Of a DNA stretch of 11,246 nucleotides, positions 5,786 to 11,246 are shown piece after piece. Position 1 is the stretch's first letter. The number at the start of each line of letters is the position of its first letter. A program made the translations under genes and the position numbers. Source of the DNA: an uncultured Ectothiorhodospiraceae bacterium. Lineage in GTDB: Bacteria > Pseudomonadota > Gammaproteobacteria > UBA6429 > Thiohalophilaceae. The notes under the pieces were generated by a model. It had not been told where the DNA came from and did no database searches. It saw only the letters and a list, made by a program, of their open reading frames with translations. The stretch is from positions 1-11,246 of the forward strand of contig CAMYMO010000277.1 of assembly GCA_947259425.1 (NCBI GenBank). Direction: 5' to 3'.

Positions 5786-7436
5786 ATTTAAATACGGTAG
5801 CCAACATTTCCGAAAGTATTTTTTTCTTGATCGATTTATTGGTCACTGACTCATCCTGCCACCACCAACCATCTTCTTGCATTGATTTAGCAGCTGCAAC
5901 AAATCGATTCATTACATCAGCAAACTCATCGTCACTAAAATTATGGCTCATAATAATTCGACCACTACCGACCCAACTGATCGCAAGTCCCTCTGCCCGC
6001 AAGTAATATTGGAACATCCAGTTATAGCGGCTCGCCTGGGTATAAGTAATAGTCCATACTGACGACATATTAACGACCTTAACCGGTAACTGCTGCTTTG
6101 TTAGTTTGTCATTCAACTCACTCACTCGATTATTCCATAATCTATCATTATCCTTATAACTCAGATGAATCTCGGCCGTGTCTATTCTTTTCAGAAATTC
6201 ATTCATGGCGGCCATAACATAGGGATGTGAATTAAAGGTTCCGCGTGCAAAACAGATTCTGCTTGGTCGATTATCACGAAACCGTTTCATCAATGTATGC
6301 TTGCCACAGACGACGCCAACCGGCAGGCCGCCCCCGAGCGTCTTGCCAAAGGTAACCATATCGGCCTGGATATCGAAATATTCCTGGGTGCCACCATAGG
6401 CCAGCCGGAAACCCATGAACACGTCATCGACAATAAAGACTATACCATGCTCATTGCATATTTTTTGCAATGATTTCAACCACTTGCTATAGGCTTCTCG
6501 ATCATATTTAGCGCTCCGATCGCTGTTAATCAACATCGCATCACCCGGTGCATTGGCATTCGGATGCATCCCCTGCAGTGGGTTTATCAGCACACAGGCA
6601 ATGTCCTTACGCGTACGCAAAACCTTCAAAGTGTCTTCATCCATATCTTTTAAGGTATAAACATCACTGGTTTTACGATCATTACCAATCCCGGGCTGTA
6701 CGCCATCCCACCAACCATGATAAGAACCACAAAACCGAACCAAATGCGTTTTGCCGGTATGGTAACGCGCCAATCGCACCGCCTGCATCACTGCCTCCGT
6801 ACCCGACATATGAAACGAAACCTCGTCGAGTCCTGAAATCTTTTTAAGCCTGGTCACATTGTCACTGATAACTGGATGATAGGGCCCTAAAACCGGCCCT
6901 AATTCTTTGACTTGCTTAATACCCGCTTCCAGGCAGTCTTTATAAAAATCATAACCAAACACATTAACACCATATGAGCCCGTTAAGTCATAACTCCAGT
7001 TACCATCTAAATCTCTGACCTGGGTACCGGATGATGAATCAACTATCGAACCTAATTTTAGGTTTTGCTTAACATAATCACGATATTGAAACGGTACTCG
7101 ATAGGCATTCACAAATAACACATCTGAAATTCCACTTTCGAGCTCTTCACTCATCGCAATGGATTTTGGTGCGTTTGCTTTAAAATGATCTCTTAACCGC
7201 CCAAAGCCCTTCCGACGCATCTGTGCTATTTCATCTGGTGCACCATCACTGACAAAAAATTTATCTTCATTAAATTTATAAAAAGGCAGTAACTTCGAAA
7301 TACGCCGAGACATTTTTGCGTGACCGCGAAGTGACGGATGTTTAGCGCGTGAAAGACGTAAACGAATTTGTATTTTACGTAGCACAAATAAGCCAGCAGC
7401 GGTATAAATAAAGTAGTAAGCCAAGGTTGTATCCAT
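5784..7436 (-). CDS. Membrane-anchored class III PLP aminotransferase, glutamate-1-semialdehyde-aminomutase-like
   Basis: A 550-residue fold-type I PLP enzyme. The core (about 120-520) has SGTEAVMQAVRLAR at 211-224, YHGWWDG at 239-245, cofactor Asp in VDDVFMGFR (337-338), and GKTLGGGLPVG with the PLP lysine at 365, all typical of the HemL-like branch of class III. It is not a normal HemL (about 430 residues). An extra 110 residues at the N-terminus begin with a hydrophobic segment (LAYYFIYTAAGLFVL, 5-19) followed by a very basic stretch, so the enzyme should be anchored with its catalytic domain in the cytoplasm. VDDV replaces the usual DEV. The start at 7436 has AGGAA on the - strand 5 bases upstream. 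No haem genes are nearby; the neighbours are lipid genes, so an amino-lipid or amino-sugar substrate is conceivable but unproven. Confidence 0.8.
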   Translation of the reverse strand: MDTTLAYYFIYTAAGLFVLRKIQIRLRLSRAKHPSLRGHAKMSRRISKLLPFYKFNEDKFFVSDGAPDEIAQMRRKGFGRLRDHFKANAPKSIAMSEELESGISDVLFVNAYRVPFQYRDYVKQNLKLGSIVDSSSGTQVRDLDGNWSYDLTGSYGVNVFGYDFYKDCLEAGIKQVKELGPVLGPYHPVISDNVTRLKKISGLDEVSFHMSGTEAVMQAVRLARYHTGKTHLVRFCGSYHGWWDGVQPGIGNDRKTSDVYTLKDMDEDTLKVLRTRKDIACVLINPLQGMHPNANAPGDAMLINSDRSAKYDREAYSKWLKSLQKICNEHGIVFIVDDVFMGFRLAYGGTQEYFDIQADMVTFGKTLGGGLPVGVVCGKHTLMKRFRDNRPSRICFARGTFNSHPYVMAAMNEFLKRIDTAEIHLSYKDNDRLWNNRVSELNDKLTKQQLPVKVVNMSSVWTITYTQASRYNWMFQYYLRAEGLAISWVGSGRIIMSHNFSDDEFADVMNRFVAAAKSMQEDGWWWQDESVTNKSIKKKILSEMLATVFK

Positions 7437-7487
7437 TTAAATTCCTAACTATTGTTTAACACACCCTTAAACCATATTTATATGTCG

Positions 7488-7502
7488 GAATTGTTACAAT
7501 TC
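7488..7502. promoter_or_regulatory. 15-bp palindrome, possible operator
   Basis: GAATTGTTACAATTC has perfect 7-bp arms around one central base. It is 52 bases upstream of the aminotransferase ATG, next to a second small inverted repeat CATAT-TT-ATATG (7473-7484) that contains a - strand TATAAA. Thirteen positions recur at 9171-9183 upstream of ugd. Confidence 0.45.
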
Positions 7503-7560
7503 AGCGAATTATGTCTTATCGAAAATACCTGGATCAGATATCAAATCCATTTTATTTACC

Positions 7561-7589
7561 ATTTCATGCAATTGTCATCTGACCTGCAT
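7561..7589 (+). promoter_or_regulatory. Degenerate Pho-box-like triple repeat upstream of the phosphodiesterase gene
   Basis: ATTTCAT (7561), TTGTCAT (7572) and CCTGCAT (7583) are spaced exactly 11 bp apart and all end in CAT. Against CTGTCAT they match 5, 6 and 4 of 7. The gene family is a frequent Pho-regulon member, which makes the site plausible, but a clear -10 at the normal distance is not seen; TATAAC at 7628-7633 is farther down. Confidence 0.35.
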
Positions 7590-7661
7590 CTATTGGACAC
7601 AGGCACACTTTAACGTTCCAGAACTCGTATAACACTATTAACGTACAAGGAGATCTAAGGA

Positions 7662-8939
7662 ATGAAGAGTTTTCGTTATCCTGTTTCAATATTAGTTATA
7701 TATCTAGTTGTCGCATTTGTTGCCTACATCCCCGTTAGCAAAGCTGACTCTGATAGTAAATACGAACGTGGCTACAAAGCTAAACATGGCCAAACCGTTC
7801 AACTTGGCCCACGTCCATTCTTTTTGGTTAATGATATGGATGAAAGCAAGCTAAAAAATGAACTTTTAGCATGCCGGAAAGGGTCATTTAAACCTTCTAA
7901 TTTTTCAATCGGGCATCGAGGCGCACCGTTGCAATTTCCTGAACATACCAAAGAATCTTATATTGCAGCGGCTAAGATGGGCGCGGGAATTTTAGAATGC
8001 GATGTGACTTTTACTAAAGATCGTGAACTCGTTTGTCGTCATTCGCAATGTGACCTGCATACGACAACCAATATATTAGCAACCCCATTGGCCGCAAAAT
8101 GTAATGTTCCGCCTGATTATAGCAGTTCGACACCATTCAAAGATGTACGCTGTTGTACCAGCGATATTAGCCTCGCTGAATTCAAAACCTTAGAAGGAAA
8201 AATGGACGCAGGAAATCCGGAGGCATCAACCCTTGAAGAATACTTAAATTCAACGTCCGCTTTTCGCACAGACCTTTATTCTTCACGCGGGACCTTGTTA
8301 ACACATGCTGAAAGTATTGCTTTATTTAAGTCGTTAGGTGTCAAAATGACGCCAGAATTAAAATCTCCTAGTGTCGTCATGCCTTATGAGGGCGATTACA
8401 GCCAACAAGACTATGCCCAGCAAATGATCGATGAATACAAAGATGCGGGAGTAAAAGCAAAACAAGTCTATGCCCAATCATTTAATCTGGATGACGTGAT
8501 TTACTGGATTGATCAAGAACCGAAATTTGGTAAACAGGCTGTTTATCTCGATGGTCGCTATGATGATCCGACCTTCGATCATACTAATCCTTCGTCGTGG
8601 TCACCCACCATGGAGGAACTAACAGCGGCTGGCGTTAATATCATTGCCCCACCGATGTGGATGTTACTAAATATCGATGGTAATAAAATTGTCCCATCAA
8701 ACTATGCAATGTCAGCTAGTTCAGCAGGGTTAGATATCATTACCTGGACACTAGAGCGGTCTGGATTATTAAAATCAGGTGGTGGCTGGTATTACCAAAC
8801 TACAGCGCCCGTGATCAACAACGATGGCGACATGTTCACCGTGCTGGATGTACTTGCCCAAGATGTTGGAATAATAGGAATTTTTTCAGACTGGCCTGCG
8901 ACAGCAACTTACTATGCTAACTGCAAAAAACTAAATTAG
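7662..8939 (+). CDS. Exported glycerophosphodiester phosphodiesterase
   Basis: A 425-residue GDPD-family TIM-barrel enzyme that hydrolyses glycerophosphodiesters, the deacylation products of phospholipids, to glycerol 3-phosphate and an alcohol. Residues 1-28 are a signal peptide (LVIYLVVAFVAYIP, cut near SKA). Catalytic and metal residues are readable: His85-Arg86 in IGHRGAP, Glu94-His95 in PEHT, Glu112 and Asp114 in LECDV, His127 in CRHSQCDLH, Glu232 and Lys234 in TPELK, and the terminal FSDWP (408-412). At least eight cysteines lie in the mature part, including one inside ECD and a CC pair at 164-165, suggesting periplasmic disulfides. It is longer than bacterial UgpQ (about 250) and nearer in size to GlpQ, with inserts at about 131-205. 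AAGGAG at 7647-7652 supports the start. It is monocistronic, ending at its own terminator. The likely role is phosphate or glycerol-phosphate salvage. Confidence 0.9.
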   Translation: MKSFRYPVSILVIYLVVAFVAYIPVSKADSDSKYERGYKAKHGQTVQLGPRPFFLVNDMDESKLKNELLACRKGSFKPSNFSIGHRGAPLQFPEHTKESYIAAAKMGAGILECDVTFTKDRELVCRHSQCDLHTTTNILATPLAAKCNVPPDYSSSTPFKDVRCCTSDISLAEFKTLEGKMDAGNPEASTLEEYLNSTSAFRTDLYSSRGTLLTHAESIALFKSLGVKMTPELKSPSVVMPYEGDYSQQDYAQQMIDEYKDAGVKAKQVYAQSFNLDDVIYWIDQEPKFGKQAVYLDGRYDDPTFDHTNPSSWSPTMEELTAAGVNIIAPPMWMLLNIDGNKIVPSNYAMSASSAGLDIITWTLERSGLLKSGGGWYYQTTAPVINNDGDMFTVLDVLAQDVGIIGIFSDWPATATYYANCKKLN

Positions 8940-8967
8940 TCTTTAACAAGAAAGTCATCATCTTATC

Positions 8968-8996
8968 AGAGCCAGGAATCAATCCTGGCTCTTTTT
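8968..8996 (+). terminator. Rho-independent terminator of the phosphodiesterase gene
   Basis: AGAGCCAGGA (8968-8977) and TCCTGGCTCT (8983-8992) form a perfect 10-bp stem with a 5-base loop, ending in a T run through 8996. It separates the phosphodiesterase from ugd. Confidence 0.9.
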
Positions 8997-9035
8997 CCTA
9001 AAATTAATTATTCAGACCAATATTAACGTAACGCC

Positions 9036-9053
9036 CTGTCATTCAACTGTCAT
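9036..9053 (+). promoter_or_regulatory. PhoB box upstream of ugd-plcP
   Basis: CTGTCAT-TCAA-CTGTCAT: two perfect 7-mers spaced 11 bp apart, the form of the enterobacterial Pho box, on the same strand as ugd. A -10-like TGTAAT follows at 9070-9075, about 5 bases farther than in the classic pstS and phoA promoters. The transcript would carry a leader of roughly 120 bases. Confidence 0.75.
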
Positions 9054-9110
9054 TTTAATGACCTTTCATTGTAATACCTTTTAGCCATACTTCTTATCAG
9101 ATTTAATGAA

Positions 9111-9144
9111 TATGCCTTTGTTCATTGTAAGGCATAGATTTTTT
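9111..9144 (+). other. Leader hairpin followed by a T run before ugd
   Basis: TATGCCTT (9111-9118) and AAGGCATA (9129-9136) form a perfect 8-bp stem with a 10-base loop, and T6 follows at 9139-9144. It lies in the presumed ugd leader, so it could be a weak terminator or attenuator. The loop repeats TTCATTGTAA (9121-9130), also found at 9065-9074 near the -10 box. Confidence 0.35.
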
Positions 9145-9170
9145 CATAGTGTCACTCTTCGTTATGTTTT

Positions 9171-9188
9171 GAATTGTGACAATATTGT
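9171..9188. promoter_or_regulatory. Possible operator sharing GAATTGTNACAAT with 7488
   Basis: ATTGT-g-ACAAT (9173-9183) is followed directly by ATTGT (9184-9188), giving three alternating half-sites and the 10-bp palindrome ACAATATTGT at 9179-9188. It ends 15 bases before the ugd ATG, so a bound protein could block transcription or initiation. Confidence 0.35.
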
Positions 9189-9203
9189 AATAGGTCGCGA
9201 TTA

Positions 9204-10598
9204 ATGAAAGTTACCGTTTTTGGAACAGGTTATGTTGGTTTAGTACAGGCAGCAATATTTGCGGATGCAGGCCACGATGTACTGTGTGTTGATATTGACA
9301 CTAAACGTATAGAAGATTTAAAACTTGGAATCGTACCGATCTATGAACCCGGTTTAACAGATATAGTGAAGCATAATCTTGAAGAAGGCCGACTTCATTT
9401 TACTACAGACGCGCCGGAGGCAGTCCAACACGGACAATTCCAGTTTATCGCCGTTGGAACACCTCCTGATGAGGATGGCTCCGCCGATTTACAATACGTC
9501 TTAGATGTGGCATGTACGATTGCTAAAAATATGGATAACCCAAAAATCGTTGTCAATAAATCAACCGTACCGGTTGGAACTGCAGATAAAGTGACAACGG
9601 TCATGTCTACGACCCTCTCGGACCGTGGTGTTAACATTGACTTCAATGTGGTATCGAACCCTGAATTTTTAAAAGAAGGCTCTGCAATATCTGATTGTAA
9701 AAAACCCGATAGAATTATTCTTGGTACCGAGGATAAAGCGACTGAAGCAGAAATGAGGGCATTGTATTCACCCTTTAATCGAAACCATGATCGCATCATT
9801 ACTATGGATGTTCGTAGCGCTGAAATGACCAAGTATGCTGCAAATTGTATGTTGGCAACCAAAATTAGCTTTATAAATGAAATGTCGAATATTGCTGAGA
9901 AAGTCGGTGCCAATATCGAAGCTGTTCGCAATGGCATCGGCTCAGATAGTCGAATTGGTTATCAGTTTATTTATCCTGGATGTGGCTATGGCGGATCTTG
10001 TTTTCCAAAAGACGTCAAAGCACTTATTAAAACATCCGAACTTCATGGCTATGATTCAAAGATTCTAAAATCTGTTGAGGAAGTTAATTTTCGACAGAAG
10101 CAGATGCTGTTTAATAAAATTTACACACATTATAACGGAAACTTATCAGGTAAAACTTTTGCTGTTTGGGGTTTAAGTTTCAAACCCAATACCGACGATA
10201 TGCGCGAAGCACCCAGCCGTATTCTGCTCGAGTCATTATGGGAGTTCGGTGCTACCGTTAAAGCCTTTGATCCTGTCGCTATGGATGAATGCAAACGAAT
10301 TTACGGTGATCATCCAAAACTGATCTTAGTCGACTCAGAAGAAGATGCACTGGATAACTCAGAAGCATTGATTATTGTTACCGAATGGCAACAGTTCAAA
10401 GCACCAGATTTCGAAAAAATTCGATCATCTTTAAACTTTCCTGTCATTTTTGATGGTCGTAATTTATATGATAAAAACCGATTAGCAGATTTCGGTATAA
10501 ATTATTATTCTATTGGTTGTCTCAACAAAGATAACATCGTTAGCACATATCAGGATGTCGTTCTTTTTCCAGAGCCGGAACAACAGTTCGCAACGTAA
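9204..10598 (+). CDS. ugd: UDP-glucose 6-dehydrogenase
   Basis: A 464-residue cytoplasmic enzyme that oxidises UDP-glucose to UDP-glucuronate with two NAD+. The N-terminal Rossmann domain starts at once with VFGTGYVG (5-12) and has YEPGL (47-51) and VGTPPDEDG (84-92). STVPVGTA (120-127), NPEFLKEGSA (152-161), Lys210 in EMTKYAAN, and GCGYGGSCFPKD (259-270) with catalytic Cys266 follow. The C-terminal UDP-binding domain holds GLSFKPNTDDMRE (323-335). Length and order are normal; a tail of about 25 residues after 440 is extra. The ribosome site is weak (AGG at 9193-9195). It is followed after 36 bases by the plcP-like gene, with no terminator between, so the two look like an operon under the Pho box. 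UDP-glucuronate is also used for exopolysaccharide, but no polysaccharide genes are in view. Confidence 0.95.
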   Translation: MKVTVFGTGYVGLVQAAIFADAGHDVLCVDIDTKRIEDLKLGIVPIYEPGLTDIVKHNLEEGRLHFTTDAPEAVQHGQFQFIAVGTPPDEDGSADLQYVLDVACTIAKNMDNPKIVVNKSTVPVGTADKVTTVMSTTLSDRGVNIDFNVVSNPEFLKEGSAISDCKKPDRIILGTEDKATEAEMRALYSPFNRNHDRIITMDVRSAEMTKYAANCMLATKISFINEMSNIAEKVGANIEAVRNGIGSDSRIGYQFIYPGCGYGGSCFPKDVKALIKTSELHGYDSKILKSVEEVNFRQKQMLFNKIYTHYNGNLSGKTFAVWGLSFKPNTDDMREAPSRILLESLWEFGATVKAFDPVAMDECKRIYGDHPKLILVDSEEDALDNSEALIIVTEWQQFKAPDFEKIRSSLNFPVIFDGRNLYDKNRLADFGINYYSIGCLNKDNIVSTYQDVVLFPEPEQQFAT

Positions 10599-10634
10599 TC
10601 ACAAGCTTTACTGATTTTGTATAGAGGCTAGCGA

Positions 10635-11246
10635 ATGCCATCACTACAATACAGAAAACCGCTAAAATATCGTGCTATCTGGATTTCTGATGTACATCTT
10701 GGTTATCGTGGCTGCAAAGCTGATTATTTATTAGATTTCCTACGTTCTACTGAGACTGAAAATTTATTTCTAGTCGGTGATATTATAGATGTCTGGTCAA
10801 TGAAACGGACTATGCACTGGCCTCAAGCGCATAACAATGTCATTAGAACAATACTTGGAAAAGCCAAACACGACACCAAGGTCGTTTACATTCCCGGTAA
10901 TCATGACGAAGAGTTTCGCGCTTACAATGGAATGGTATTTGGTAATGTTGAAATACATAACGAATATACTTATGAAACTGCAGATAAGCGTTTGGTACAT
11001 ATGCTCCACGGCGATAAGTATGATTCAGTTATGCACTACAGTAAACTAGTGGCATTTGTCGGCAACGCAAGTTATGACTTTATTCTCTTAGCAAACCACC
11101 TACTCGACAAATTACGGCGCCGTCTAGGTTTCCCCTTTTGGTCTTTAGCCAAGTTCCTAAAATGCAAAGTCAAAAATGCGATGGAACATATCAAGCGCTA
11201 TGAAGAAATTGTCGCAGCAGAAGCCAGAAAGAATAATTACGATGTC
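10635..11246 (+). CDS. plcP: Calcineurin-type metallophosphoesterase, probable PlcP phospholipase C, 3' end outside the window
   Basis: An open frame of 204 codons runs from this ATG to the last base, so the gene continues past the edge. AGAGG at 10623-10627 gives a good ribosome site. Metal-binding motifs of the metallophosphoesterase fold are complete: SDVHLG with Asp19 and His21, GDIID with Asp49, GNHDE at 88-92, and LHGD with His125 and Asp127. The group is COG2908 (LpxH-like), but GNHD instead of the GNRD of true LpxH, and SDVHLGYRGC with DYLLDFLR behind it, point to the PlcP type. PlcP of alphaproteobacteria cleaves phosphatidylcholine and phosphatidylethanolamine to diacylglycerol under phosphate limitation. 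The position after ugd and the Pho box support that. An LpxH-like UDP-diacylglucosamine hydrolase remains the main alternative. Confidence 0.75.
   Translation, partial: MPSLQYRKPLKYRAIWISDVHLGYRGCKADYLLDFLRSTETENLFLVGDIIDVWSMKRTMHWPQAHNNVIRTILGKAKHDTKVVYIPGNHDEEFRAYNGMVFGNVEIHNEYTYETADKRLVHMLHGDKYDSVMHYSKLVAFVGNASYDFILLANHLLDKLRRRLGFPFWSLAKFLKCKVKNAMEHIKRYEEIVAAEARKNNYDV

Noticed and set aside
6548..6847. A 99-codon open frame on the + strand
   Set aside because: It is antisense to the aminotransferase core, including the SGTEA and YHG motifs, and looks like a composition artefact.
5784..7436. Calling the aminotransferase hemL
   Set aside because: The protein is about 120 residues too long, carries a membrane anchor and has no haem-pathway neighbours; the motifs show only the wider class III family.
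9395..9937. A 180-codon open frame on the - strand
   Set aside because: It lies wholly inside ugd, whose motifs are complete; the predicted protein has no recognisable domain. It is a shadow frame.

Overview
The window looks like chromosomal DNA of a gammaproteobacterium, probably aquatic. This is an inference from the gene families (DUF4124 protease, diacylglycerol-type lipid enzymes, MSHA-free AT-rich intergenic DNA with classic sigma70-like -10 boxes and rho-independent terminators), not from a marker gene. Most of it is AT-rich. The first gene is visibly richer in G+C than everything after it. There are no rRNA, tRNA, CRISPR or transposase genes.

Layout. At 2-814 lies the 3' part of a ParB-like gene cut by the window edge. 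Next come two + strand genes, a secreted trypsin-like protease with a DUF4124 head and a long charged insert (925-2040) and a membrane-anchored alpha/beta hydrolase (2061-2987). They face a - strand lipoprotein gene (3115-3693). A 430-base gene-free stretch (3694-4123) holds an orphan terminator, a possible small RNA and several inverted repeats. Then come a phosphatidylserine decarboxylase (psd, 4124-4990), a small polytopic Mpo1/DUF962-like membrane protein (5113-5715) and, on the - strand, a membrane-anchored class III aminotransferase (5784-7436). The divergent region 7437-7661 leads into an exported glycerophosphodiester phosphodiesterase (7662-8939). The right end is ugd (UDP-glucose 6-dehydrogenase, 9204-10598) followed after 36 bases by the start of a calcineurin-type metallophosphoesterase of the PlcP/LpxH-like group (10635 to the edge).

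How it fits together. From psd onward the genes with an assignable role concern phospholipid synthesis, breakdown and replacement. A textbook PhoB box, two CTGTCAT repeats 11 bp apart, lies upstream of ugd-plcP. Weaker copies lie upstream of the phosphodiesterase gene and, inverted, upstream of the Mpo1-like gene. The simplest reading is a phosphate-starvation lipid-remodelling locus. PlcP would cleave phospholipids to diacylglycerol, Ugd would supply UDP-glucuronate for a glycolipid headgroup, and the exported phosphodiesterase would salvage glycerol phosphate. The predicted partner, a diacylglycerol glycosyltransferase (Agt), should lie just past the right edge. The linking aminotransferase and Mpo1-like protein have no assigned role in this process and are the most open part of the locus. 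A palindromic motif GAATTGTNACAAT, shared by the aminotransferase/phosphodiesterase region and the ugd leader, hints at a second regulator.
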